Assembly (NCBI GenBank): GCA_029260395.1
Contig: JAJDDJ010000013.1
Span: forward strand, 124,001-188,000
Source: Phycisphaerales bacterium
Lineage (GTDB): Bacteria; Planctomycetota; Phycisphaerae; Phycisphaerales; UBA1924
Reading direction: 5' to 3'
DNA length: 64,000 nucleotides
The translations under genes were made by a program, and so were the position numbers. Below the pieces are notes generated by a model. That model ran no database searches. It saw nothing but the letters and a program-made list of their open reading frames with translations, and had not been told where the DNA came from. Below are positions 1 to 8,562 of this stretch, one piece after another (the first letter of the stretch is position 1; each line of letters opens with the position of its first letter).

Positions 1-2
1 AG

Positions 3-260
3 CTCACACAGGTCGCTTACCGCATCGGTGACTCGGTCACGAACGTCATCACGCCGCTCAACGCGTACCTCGTCATTGTGCTCGTGTTCATGCAGCGGTA
101 CGCGCCCAAGGCCGGCATGGGCACACTCATCGCCATGATGCTCCCGTACACCATCGTGTTCGCCATCATCTGGACCGCATTCCTGCTCCTTTGGAATGCC
201 TTCGGTATCCCGCTGGGCGTGGGCGACCCGATGGAAGCCATGACCCAGGTCGCGCCCTGA
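3..260 (+). CDS. AbgT-family transporter, C-terminal end only
   Basis: This is the last 85 codons of a membrane protein whose start lies before the window. The reading frame is open from base 3 and stops at TGA 258-260. The segment RIGDSVTNVITPLN, then a hydrophobic helix, then GTLIAMMLPY and a final helix, is the characteristic end of the AbgT family (p-aminobenzoyl-glutamate or antimetabolite transporters of the inner membrane). The substrate cannot be told from this fragment. It sits directly upstream of, and in the same direction as, the nucleotide-sugar dehydrogenase; an ATG of the next frame overlaps the stop codon, but a better start lies further on. Family assignment is fairly secure; substrate is unknown. 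Confidence 0.8.
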   Translation, partial: LTQVAYRIGDSVTNVITPLNAYLVIVLVFMQRYAPKAGMGTLIAMMLPYTIVFAIIWTAFLLLWNAFGIPLGVGDPMEAMTQVAP

Positions 261-298
261 TGGCAGGCCCGCACGCAATGACCACGGAAGGCAACCGC

Positions 299-1666
299 GT
301 GAAGCAGCATGAGGTTCAAACCATACCGCTCTCGGGCATCTCCGCTGAGCTGGCGGCGAGGTTCGATGCGCGCACCGCAACCGTCGCGGTCGTAGGGCTC
401 GGGTACGTCGGGCTGCCGATGACGCGGGCCATGCACGACGCGGGCTATGGCGTGGTTGGCTTTGATATAGACGGTGCCAAGATCGAGGCGCTCACGAGCG
501 CCACGGCGTATCTCAAGCACCTGGGTCAGGAGCTCTACGACGAACTGGCCGCCTCGAACCGGTTCGTGCCCACGGCCGATGCCTCAAGGCTGGCCGAGGC
601 GGACGCGGTCATCATCTGCGTGCCTACGCCGTTGGACTCTGCCAACCGCCCGGACCTGCGGTACGTCGAGTCGTCTACACAGCTGGTCGCGGACCACCTG
701 CGCGCGGGCCAGCTGGTGGTGCTGACTTCAACGAGCTACCCGGGCACGACCCGCGAGGTCAGCGGCGCGATTCTCTCTGCCGCCGCCAAGCAGCGGGGGC
801 TCGAGCTCGGACGCGATGTGTTTCTCGCCTTCAGCCCCGAACGCGAAGACCCGGGCCGAACATCGCACACCACGCGCACCACGCCCCGGTTGGTCGGAGG
901 GCTGAGCGAAACAGACACCGAGCTGGCGCGACGGCTGTTCGTTCCCGCGGTCGACACCGTCGTGCCCGTGAGCACCGCCGAGGTCGCCGAGTCCGCCAAG
1001 CTGCTGGAGAACATCTATCGCGCGGTGAATATTGCGCTGGTCAACGAGCTCAAGCCCGCGCTGGCCGCGATGGGTGTGGACATCTGGGAGGCGATCGATG
1101 CGGCCTCAACTAAGCCGTTCGGCTATCAGGCGTTCTACCCAGGGCCCGGGCTCGGCGGGCACTGCATCCCGATCGACCCGTTCTACCTCTCGTGGCGTGC
1201 GGCGTCACTCGGCAAGCCCACCCGGTTCATCGAACTCGCTGGCGAGATCAACCGGCGCAGGCCAGCGCACGTCGTCGACACACTCCGCGACGAACTCGCG
1301 GCGCGCGACCAACCGTTGCGCGGCGCGCGCGTGCTGGTCATGGGCCTCGCGTACAAGAAGAACGTGGACGATGTTCGCGAGACGCCCGCAGCGGAGATCA
1401 TCCGCCTGCTCTTGCAGGCCGGTGGTTGGGTGAGCTATCACGACCCGCACATCGCGCGGTTCCCGCTCATGCGCAAGTACGATTTCGATATGGAATCCGC
1501 GCGGCTGACGCCCGAGCAGCTCGGTGCGCAGGACGCGGTGCTGATCGTCACCGACCACGACGCGGTGGACTACCAGCTTCTCGCCGACCACGCGAAGCTC
1601 ATACTGGACACGCGCAACGTGATGGCCAAGTTCAAGTCGGGCAAGGCAACAATCGTGAAAGCCTGA
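299..1666 (+). CDS. Nucleotide-sugar dehydrogenase (UDP-GlcNAc 6-dehydrogenase-like)
   Basis: NAD-dependent oxidation of a UDP-sugar C6 alcohol to the carboxylate, feeding exopolysaccharide or O-antigen synthesis in the cytoplasm. The N-terminal Rossmann motif GLGYVGLP is near residues 33-40, the central helix has ESAKLLENIYRAVNIALVNE, and the catalytic cysteine is in GLGGHCIPIDPF (about residue 289). The C-terminal domain GLAYKKNVDDVRETPA completes the three-domain family. The AFSPEREDPG segment and the CVPTPLD motif favour the WbpA (UDP-GlcNAc) branch over the UDP-glucose branch. Start: GTG 299 follows GGAAGG with 7-nt spacing; an ATG at 260 (overlapping the upstream TGA) and one at 278 are in frame but have poor ribosome sites. 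Exact sugar substrate is inferred. Confidence 0.87.
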   Translation: MKQHEVQTIPLSGISAELAARFDARTATVAVVGLGYVGLPMTRAMHDAGYGVVGFDIDGAKIEALTSATAYLKHLGQELYDELAASNRFVPTADASRLAEADAVIICVPTPLDSANRPDLRYVESSTQLVADHLRAGQLVVLTSTSYPGTTREVSGAILSAAAKQRGLELGRDVFLAFSPEREDPGRTSHTTRTTPRLVGGLSETDTELARRLFVPAVDTVVPVSTAEVAESAKLLENIYRAVNIALVNELKPALAAMGVDIWEAIDAASTKPFGYQAFYPGPGLGGHCIPIDPFYLSWRAASLGKPTRFIELAGEINRRRPAHVVDTLRDELAARDQPLRGARVLVMGLAYKKNVDDVRETPAAEIIRLLLQAGGWVSYHDPHIARFPLMRKYDFDMESARLTPEQLGAQDAVLIVTDHDAVDYQLLADHAKLILDTRNVMAKFKSGKATIVKA

Positions 1667-1671
1667 CCGCG

Positions 1672-3114
1672 CTACTTCCCGAGCGACGGCTCGGGATGCT
1701 GCACGTCAGCGCCGGATGCTTCCCACGCAAGGAACCCGCCTTTGAGGTTGATGACTTCTCGGCCGGCCCGCTGCAAGTACGCGCACGCCCTCGCTGAGCG
1801 CACGCCGCTCCGGCAGTTGACGATCAGCGGTTTGCCCGTTGGCACTTCGTCCATGCGGCCCATGAGCCGGGTGTGGGCGATGTTGACCGCGCGGGGCACG
1901 TGACCCTCGGCGAACTCGGTGGCGCGGCGGACATCCAGCGGATCGGCCATGCCCTCGGCAAGCTTCGCCCGCGCTTCAGCCGGCTCGATCTCTAAAATCG
2001 ATACAAGTTCCGTGCTACCTAGCTCGCTGCTCGGCAACCAGCCGACGATGCGGTCGAGCCCGACGCGGATCAAGTCTCGGATCGCTTCCTCGAGCCGTTC
2101 AGGCTCGATGACGAGGTACACGTCCTCGGTGTCCTTCACGAGCGAGCCCGAATCGGTGTTGAAAGACTTGATCATCGGCAGCGACAGCGAGCCCGCGACA
2201 TGCCCGGCGCGGAACTGGTCCCATGGGCGTGTATCCACGATCGCGACTTGCTGTGGATCGAGCGCTTTGAGCCGATCAACGGTGAGCCGCAGCGGCGTGG
2301 GCAGCCCGCCAAGCACCTTTGGGCCGAGCTTGTTGTCACGCTTCATGTTCGCGAAATACACAGGCGGCTCCGGCTGGCCTGCCAGGATGAAATCCACGAA
2401 TCTCTGCTCGTCTTTCGCTGCCCTGATCGCCGGATTGAACCGCTTCTCGTACCCGATCGTGCTCATGGGTACCGCGCCGAGTGCTTTGCCGCAGGCGCTG
2501 CCCGCGCCGTGCGCCGGCCACACCTGCACGAAGTCCGGCACATCATCCAGCGTGCGCACGGTCTGAAAGAGCCTGCGGGCAGACGGCTCCATCGCGCCCG
2601 TCTGCCCCGCAGCGGACTCGAGCAGGTCAGGCCTTCCGAGGTCTCCCACGAATACGAAGTCGCCCGTGGCCATCCCGATTGGAGCATCCGCACCAGCGCC
2701 GTGGTCGGTGATGAGAAACACGATGTGCTCGGGCGTGTGGCCCGGCGTGTGCAGCACTTTGAACTCGATGTTGCCGACGTTGAACGTGTCGGAGTCTTTG
2801 AGCAGTTGGTGGTTGTACGTGCCCCCGCCCGCTTTCTTGTTGAGCCACTGGTATTTCCAGTCGGCATCGCCCTCGTCGGATAGGTAGACCTTTGCGCCGG
2901 TGCGTTCGGCCAGTTCACGCGAGCCCGACAAGAAGTCAGCGTGGATATGCGTCTCGGCGGTTGCGATCAGCCTCAGCCCGTTGGCCTCGGCGAGATCGAT
3001 GTACCGGTCCACGTCGCGCTCGGGGTCGATGACCAACGCCTCACCCGTTTTCTGGCAGCCGATGACGTACGCCGCCTGTGCGAGCTTCTCGTCGTAGACC
3101 ATCCGCATGAACAT
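1672..3114 (-). CDS. Metallo-beta-lactamase fold protein with two rhodanese domains (persulfide dioxygenase-like)
   Basis: About 480 residues. The N-terminal MBL domain carries the metal motif ETHIHADFLSG (residues about 54-64) and a later PAHGAG, as in ETHE1/CstB-type persulfide dioxygenases that oxidise glutathione or low-molecular-weight persulfide to sulfite. Two rhodanese modules follow: the first lacks an obvious active-site cysteine, while the second has IVNCRSGVRS with a probable catalytic Cys near residue 450. This MBL-rhodanese(inactive)-rhodanese(active) order matches CstB-like enzymes. Start chosen at ATG 3114, preceded by GAGG with 7-nt spacing; the open frame continues upstream but those residues look non-coding. 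Likely role is sulfide/persulfide detoxification; followed upstream by a DUF2237 gene in the same direction. Confidence 0.85.
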   Translation of the reverse strand: MFMRMVYDEKLAQAAYVIGCQKTGEALVIDPERDVDRYIDLAEANGLRLIATAETHIHADFLSGSRELAERTGAKVYLSDEGDADWKYQWLNKKAGGGTYNHQLLKDSDTFNVGNIEFKVLHTPGHTPEHIVFLITDHGAGADAPIGMATGDFVFVGDLGRPDLLESAAGQTGAMEPSARRLFQTVRTLDDVPDFVQVWPAHGAGSACGKALGAVPMSTIGYEKRFNPAIRAAKDEQRFVDFILAGQPEPPVYFANMKRDNKLGPKVLGGLPTPLRLTVDRLKALDPQQVAIVDTRPWDQFRAGHVAGSLSLPMIKSFNTDSGSLVKDTEDVYLVIEPERLEEAIRDLIRVGLDRIVGWLPSSELGSTELVSILEIEPAEARAKLAEGMADPLDVRRATEFAEGHVPRAVNIAHTRLMGRMDEVPTGKPLIVNCRSGVRSARACAYLQRAGREVINLKGGFLAWEASGADVQHPEPSLGK

Positions 3115-3143
3115 AAAGCTACCTCGCAAGATCCCCAGCCCTG

Positions 3144-3527
3144 TTAGCCCGCTGATTGCAACTCTTCGAGGCTCGCCACATCGAGCGCACTCTCGTGCGT
3201 CGCCTCGAGCACGACCTCCGGGGCTGCGCCCGCCTCGAACGCCTCGCGCCATCGCCCGGCGCACAGGCACCAGCGGTCGCCCGCCCCAAGACCCGGGAAC
3301 CCGTACTCGGGCATGGGCGTGGTCAGGTCGTTGCCCGCCAGCTTGGAAAAAGCCAGAAACTCCGCCGTCACGATGCAGCAGATCGTGTGCGCACCGTGGT
3401 CATCAGGCCCCGTGTCGCAGCACCCGTCGCGATAGAAGCCGGTGAGGGGGTCCAGAGAGCATGTCTGCAACTCTCCGCCCAGCACGTTGTGGGGTGGGCG
3501 AGGATGAACGCCGTTGATCTGAATCAT
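3144..3527 (-). CDS. DUF2237 family protein
   Basis: 127 residues. It has the conserved blocks of DUF2237: an N-terminal NVLGGELQTCS, then GFYRDGCCDTGPDDHG, HTICCIVTAEFLAFS, and GDRWCLCAGRW near the end. The family is small, cytosolic and without a firmly established function; the repeated cysteine and aspartate positions suggest metal or redox chemistry, but this is inference. ATG at 3527. It lies 30 bp upstream of the MBL-rhodanese gene on the same strand and could be cotranscribed with it. Confidence 0.85.
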   Translation of the reverse strand: MIQINGVHPRPPHNVLGGELQTCSLDPLTGFYRDGCCDTGPDDHGAHTICCIVTAEFLAFSKLAGNDLTTPMPEYGFPGLGAGDRWCLCAGRWREAFEAGAAPEVVLEATHESALDVASLEELQSAG

Positions 3528-3544
3528 GCGCGCCCCGTGCTATT

Positions 3545-3919
3545 TCAGAACCACTCTTTGGTGCCGTCGAGGTACATCGCCTTGAACTCGGCATCCGACT
3601 TGGTCAGGTAGATGATGCCCTCGACCAGACCAATCACGCCCATGGCCATCAACGGGAGGCCAAACAGGAAGCAAGACGTGATGATGCCTGCCACCGACAC
3701 GCAGAGCATGATGACAGCAGGCTTTGTGTAACCCAAGATGAACTTGTGGATGCCGAGCGCGCCGAGCAGGATGGCGAGTACGCCGCAGAGGATTTTCTTG
3801 CTCTGCACCTCGCTCGGCGAGAGCTCGACGGGCGGCTGTGACGTAGCCGGTGAACCCGGCGCTGGAGCTGTCGGTTGCTCGGTGAAGCCGGGGTCGCCTG
3901 GGTTGTTCTGGTCGCTCAT
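3545..3919 (-). CDS. TM2 domain membrane protein
   Basis: 124 residues. The first 40 residues are Pro/Gly/Thr-rich and disordered-looking. They are followed by SKKILCGVLAILLGALGIHKFILGY and a second hydrophobic helix, the TM2 domain with its GxxGxHxFYLG-like turn between two membrane segments. The function of bacterial TM2 proteins is not settled. ATG 3919 is the only good start. The gene is 17 bp from DUF2237 on the same strand and may form the head of a short transcript with it. Confidence 0.85.
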   Translation of the reverse strand: MSDQNNPGDPGFTEQPTAPAPGSPATSQPPVELSPSEVQSKKILCGVLAILLGALGIHKFILGYTKPAVIMLCVSVAGIITSCFLFGLPLMAMGVIGLVEGIIYLTKSDAEFKAMYLDGTKEWF

Positions 3920-3961
3920 GGTCTAATTCTCCGCGAAAGGGCCTGTTGTTGGGCGTTCAGC

Positions 3962-4447
3962 TTACCCGCCCGGCGCGTGCTGTGGGCGGGCGGGCTCGAT
4001 GGACACGCGGACGTGGACCGCGCCCGCCAACTCGTACTCATCGAGCAGCGCTACGAGGGCATCGAATGCCGCCCGGTCGTTCACCGAACCTTGCAGCGTG
4101 GCGTCGGCATCGGGGGCCTCAGCGGAAGCCCCCGGCCGAATCAGCACCGCTGCGAACCGGTCGTCCTGACGAAGCCTGGGCGAGAGCTGGTCGCGCACCC
4201 GTTCGAGGCTCGACAGTGGGGCGACGGCTTGCACGGCTTGCTCGTTCATCGCTGCGGCTCGCTCGGCCTGGCTGGTCGTGACCGCGGGCATCAGGAGCAT
4301 CCACGCGGCGATGGGTAAGAGCAGCAGAAGCACGCCGCCGCCGATGAGCAGCACGAGCACCTTCCGCTGATCGGGGTCTTTCCAGCTCAGCGCGCGCAGA
4401 TCCGAGACTGCCTGCAGGCCCCGGATCTTGATTTCGTACAGGTCCAC
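3962..4447 (-). CDS. Hypothetical single-pass membrane protein
   Basis: 161 residues from GTG 4447 (a longer frame begins at TTG 4489, overlapping gap, but lacks a ribosome site). After about 30 cytoplasmic residues comes one strong membrane helix, VLVLLIGGGVLLLLLPIAAW, and then a coiled-coil-like alanine/glutamate region and a soluble C-terminal part (about 90 residues, possibly periplasmic). That last part has the alternating beta/alpha look of the small pilus-assembly (PilO/GspM-like) domains. No family is recognised with confidence. It starts 22 bp after gap on the same strand. Confidence 0.55.
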   Translation of the reverse strand: MDLYEIKIRGLQAVSDLRALSWKDPDQRKVLVLLIGGGVLLLLLPIAAWMLLMPAVTTSQAERAAAMNEQAVQAVAPLSSLERVRDQLSPRLRQDDRFAAVLIRPGASAEAPDADATLQGSVNDRAAFDALVALLDEYELAGAVHVRVSIEPARPQHAPGG

Positions 4448-4469
4448 TGTTGTGGTTCCCCGGTCGGCT

Positions 4470-5507
<1,038 letters not shown>

Positions 5508-5657
5508 GCGTGATTCCTTTCAGGCCCCATCGCAGGGTTACGAAGAGGGGCTGCGAAATCGTACGCGCAGCAGGCACCCGCGTCAGCGAGAGGTCGCCAG
5601 ATCTATCGCGCCCGGTCGGGCGCGCGCCTGAGTCACGTTGCGTGGAGGTGGTTTCGG

Positions 5658-6590
5658 CTACCGGCCGCCGGGCTGACGCTCTCGGCGGGGGCCTCTGCCG
5701 CCCTCTTCGCCGGGGGAGGGCCGGCCTCGGCCCTGGCCCTTGATCCGTGCGAGCACCTGCTCGGTGGACTCACGGATTCGTTCGTCGCGTTTGCCCGCTT
5801 CCGCAGCCAAAGCCTCTCGCTGCTCGGCGAGGCGCGATTCAAGCTGGCGAAATTCGTACGCACGGATCGCGTACTTGGCATCGATCTCTCGGCCAATTGA
5901 TTCGCGGAAGCCCTCAAGGGCCTGGCCAAAGACGTCGCTTTCTTCGCCTTTCTCGACGAACGCCTCTCGCAGCAGTCTGCCCGCTTCGAAGAGCCCGACG
6001 CCCGCTTTGAATTCCTCGATCGAGAGTTTGCCGAGCTGTTCGTCGGTGTCCTGCGCACGGATCACGCGGATGGCGCGAGGCGCCAGCGCCCGCCCGAGGA
6101 TGCGCTCGGCGATGGGACCATCCGATTGCTCAAGCCTGCTGTAGGCGATCGGGGCGTGCTCTTGCAAGAACCCGCGAACCCGCATCTGGTGCTCTTCGTC
6201 GAGCTCGGCCCAGGGCAGGTCCCACTGCGGGTCGGTCGGGGGCGAAAGGGGGGGCGGGGGCCTTTCTCCTCTGCGTTCCTCGGGGCGATCGCCGGTCGGC
6301 CCGCGGTCGAGCGCTCCGGGACCACCCGCTGGCCGATCGGGTCTTCCAGCTTCGCTCTGACCGAGAGCTTCGCGGAACTCCTCTCGGCTGACTGGCTCAT
6401 TTGCATCAAGTCGGGCCTGCAACGCCTCGAGCGCTGCGAGCCGATCTCGAGCGTCTTGGATCGCTCGTTCCACGATCGGCCCGCCCCGTTCGGGCGGAAC
6501 CGCCTGTGGGGTTTGCTGCTGCGAGCGCGCCGCAGGTGCCCATGTCCCAAGAACGGTGCAGGTGACAACGATGGTCAGAAGGCGGTGCAT
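5658..6590 (-). CDS. Secreted hypothetical protein of an ECF sigma module
   Basis: 310 residues from ATG 6590, which follows the stop of the membrane gene by only 2 bp. An N-terminal signal peptide (MHRLLTIVVTCTVLGTWAPA, cleavage after an Ala-Arg-Ser-like site) precedes a very charged, helical body rich in Glu/Arg/Ala with Pro/Gly-rich linkers, including GERPPPPLSPP. The C terminus is a basic, Gly/Arg/Pro-rich low-complexity tail. No catalytic motif or known domain is recognised. It is the third gene of the run sigma - membrane partner - this gene, so a periplasmic role in that signalling unit is inferred. Confidence 0.6.
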   Translation of the reverse strand: MHRLLTIVVTCTVLGTWAPAARSQQQTPQAVPPERGGPIVERAIQDARDRLAALEALQARLDANEPVSREEFREALGQSEAGRPDRPAGGPGALDRGPTGDRPEERRGERPPPPLSPPTDPQWDLPWAELDEEHQMRVRGFLQEHAPIAYSRLEQSDGPIAERILGRALAPRAIRVIRAQDTDEQLGKLSIEEFKAGVGLFEAGRLLREAFVEKGEESDVFGQALEGFRESIGREIDAKYAIRAYEFRQLESRLAEQREALAAEAGKRDERIRESTEQVLARIKGQGRGRPSPGEEGGRGPRRERQPGGR

Positions 6591-6592
6591 GG

Positions 6593-7024
6593 TCAGATCG
6601 CTTCCGATTCTTCGAGCCATGAGGTATCGGGCTCGGCTGCGGCGTCGAACGACTGGGTGTCTTCGAGAAGTGCATCGAAACGATCAACCGAGTTTGACGC
6701 GAGCGAAGCGGTCGCGAGCTCAAACAGTTCCAGCGCGTCCGCGTCGTACGAGGCGTGCAACATTGGCGATGGAGCTGGCGCGGGCTTACTGAGCCAGATC
6801 GGTAGCGCCAGCACAGCCAGCGCGGCCGCGGCGGCGAGCCCGATCGACACCCGCTGGAACGACGAGAACCGGATGACAGGCATCGGCGCGTCGAGGGTCT
6901 CGGTCGCAGCGACAACGCGCTCGGCCAGCCCGCGGGGCATGGTGGATGCATCGGCCTCGGCGAGGGCCTTGAGCCCGTGTTCGACGGCTTGCAGCGAAGG
7001 GTCGGATGTGTGGTTGTGGGTCAT
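6593..7024 (-). CDS. Putative anti-sigma-type single-pass membrane protein
   Basis: 143 residues. About 80 cytoplasmic N-terminal residues (EHGLKALAEADASTMPRGLAERVV) are followed by one membrane helix, VSIGLAAAAALAVLALPIWL, and a short acidic outer part. The classic zinc anti-sigma HxxxCxxC motif is absent, so identification rests on topology and context. Its ATG overlaps the TGA of the upstream ECF sigma gene in an ATGA junction (7021-7024), the usual arrangement for a sigma/anti-sigma pair. Function is inferred. Confidence 0.55.
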   Translation of the reverse strand: MTHNHTSDPSLQAVEHGLKALAEADASTMPRGLAERVVAATETLDAPMPVIRFSSFQRVSIGLAAAAALAVLALPIWLSKPAPAPSPMLHASYDADALELFELATASLASNSVDRFDALLEDTQSFDAAAEPDTSWLEESEAI

Positions 7025-7704
7025 GGTGTCTGGAGCCTCTGGTTGGGTGCAGCCGGCCGCGCGGCAGAATCGGCTGTGGCTTGTTCGGAGGGGGAGAGCA
7101 TGTCGCGGAGCTTGGCCAGCGCCCGGTGGTGTCTGGCGAGCAGGGTGCCGACGGGCTCGTCGAGCATCGAGGCGATCTGCTTGAAACTCATCTGCCCGTG
7201 GTGGCGGAGTTCGATGATCTCGCGGTCCTTGTCGGATAGCTCGCCAAGCCCGGCTTTCAGGCTCACGAGGAGTTCGGAATCTGGGTCTGCCGTCGCGGCT
7301 GGTTCAGCCTGCGCTTCTCGCAGGGCTTCTGGGGAATCGATCCGCTTGCTGCGCCGGGCGATGCGGATCTGGTCGCGGATGCGGTTGACCGCGATGCGGA
7401 ACAGCCAGGCTTCGAACTGGCCCTGCTCGGCGTACCCGCCGGTCGAGACTTTGTTGGCCACGGTCGCAAACACGGACTGCACAACCTCCTCCGCCAAGTC
7501 GACCTGCCTGAGCCTGCTGTACGCGAGAGCGTACAACCGGCGCGTGTAGGCGTGGACGAGTTCGCTCCAAGCGTCCTGGTCGCCGGCGAGTGCGGCACGG
7601 ACGATGCGCGGCTCAACCGCCGCTGATTCCCATTGGGCCGGGCCATCACGCTCCGCCTGCGCTCCCAGAGCGCGTGGGTCGGATTCGCGTTCAGGCTGCC
7701 CCAT
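7021..7704 (-). CDS. ECF-type RNA polymerase sigma factor
   Basis: 227 residues from ATG 7704, which has GGAG 6 nt upstream. Region 2 (LVHAYTRRLYALAYSRLRQVDLAEEVVQSVF, given in part; core-binding and -10 recognition) lies near residues 50-85. Region 4 (LSDKDREIIELRHH, then FKQIASMLDEPVGTLLARHH) near residues 160-200 gives the -35 helix-turn-helix. A spacer of about 50 residues rich in Ala/Glu separates the two. It heads a three-gene unit with a membrane partner and a secreted protein, and is divergent from a second sigma gene. Confidence 0.9.
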   Translation of the reverse strand: MGQPERESDPRALGAQAERDGPAQWESAAVEPRIVRAALAGDQDAWSELVHAYTRRLYALAYSRLRQVDLAEEVVQSVFATVANKVSTGGYAEQGQFEAWLFRIAVNRIRDQIRIARRSKRIDSPEALREAQAEPAATADPDSELLVSLKAGLGELSDKDREIIELRHHGQMSFKQIASMLDEPVGTLLARHHRALAKLRDMLSPSEQATADSAARPAAPNQRLQTP

Positions 7705-7809
7705 CGTGTGCTCCAACGCCGCCGGGCGTGCTCCATTGCACTGCGGTGGTACCCTCTTGATACGCTCGGTAGCGGTGGGCGGCTCTTACGGGCTATCGGT
7801 CCTGCTCGC

Positions 7810-8562
7810 ATGGGCAGCGTACCCAAGTCGGCCGCACACCCGGCAAACACTGGGAGCCGACGGTTCGTAGAGGGGCGGGGGAAACGACTGGGAGGCTCGC
7901 CAGCGGGCCAGAAAGGGCCGCGCTTGGGCGAACTCAGCGACGAGAAGCTGTTCGAGGCCCACCGAACGGGCGATGGGGCGGCCCTGCGGACGCTCATCGA
8001 GCGGCATCAGGGCGACCTCTTTCGCTTTCTTTTCAGGCTATCGGGCGACAGGCACATCGCTGAGGATGCCTTTCAGGAGGCGTTCCTGCAGGTTCACCTT
8101 TCTGCGGACCGGTTTGACATCACACGCCGATTTCGTCCGTGGTTGTTCACGATTGCAGCGAACAAGGCCAGGGACTTGCTTCGTAAGAAGGTTCGTCGAT
8201 CGGAGTTGCCGTTGTCGGCTCCGGTCGGAACGAGCGACGGCAGGGTCACCTTTGCGGACCTTATGGCTCTCGATGAGCCGGGCCCGGAGGCGGCGCTGGC
8301 AATCGAGGAGCGAGACCAGATGGTGCAGCGGGCTATTGACCGACTGCCCTGGTCGTTGCGGGAGATCTTGCTCTTGGCCTACTTTCAGCGGCTCAGCTAC
8401 GCCCAGATTGCCGAGGACCTCGGCATCCCTCTTGGCACGGTCAAGTCCAGGCTGCACGCAGCGGTCGGGGGGTTCGCCAAACATTGGGCTGCGGTGCAGC
8501 GCGAGAGCGAATCGCCCGAGCCCCGAACCGAGCCCGGACTTGGGCCTGGAGACGAGCGATGA
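7810..8562 (+). CDS. ECF-type RNA polymerase sigma factor (second module)
   Basis: Region 2 (TLIERHQGDLFRFLFR, EDAFQEAFLQVH) and region 4 (LPWSLREILLLAYFQRLS, YAQIAEDLGIPLGTVKSRLH) are clear. The gene ends in a short polar tail. The start is uncertain: ATG 7810 has no obvious ribosome site, whereas TTG 7923 follows AAAGGG and would begin LGELSDEKLFEAH, the usual N terminus of such factors. The frame remains open upstream to 7633, but that part lies over the divergent sigma gene and is rejected. The stop overlaps the next gene in ATGA (8559-8562), so translation is probably coupled. Confidence 0.87.
   Translation: MGSVPKSAAHPANTGSRRFVEGRGKRLGGSPAGQKGPRLGELSDEKLFEAHRTGDGAALRTLIERHQGDLFRFLFRLSGDRHIAEDAFQEAFLQVHLSADRFDITRRFRPWLFTIAANKARDLLRKKVRRSELPLSAPVGTSDGRVTFADLMALDEPGPEAALAIEERDQMVQRAIDRLPWSLREILLLAYFQRLSYAQIAEDLGIPLGTVKSRLHAAVGGFAKHWAAVQRESESPEPRTEPGLGPGDER

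Noticed and set aside
7633-7809. N-terminal extension of the plus-strand sigma factor
   Set aside because: The extension overlaps the divergent sigma gene and is not sigma-like; later starts fit better.
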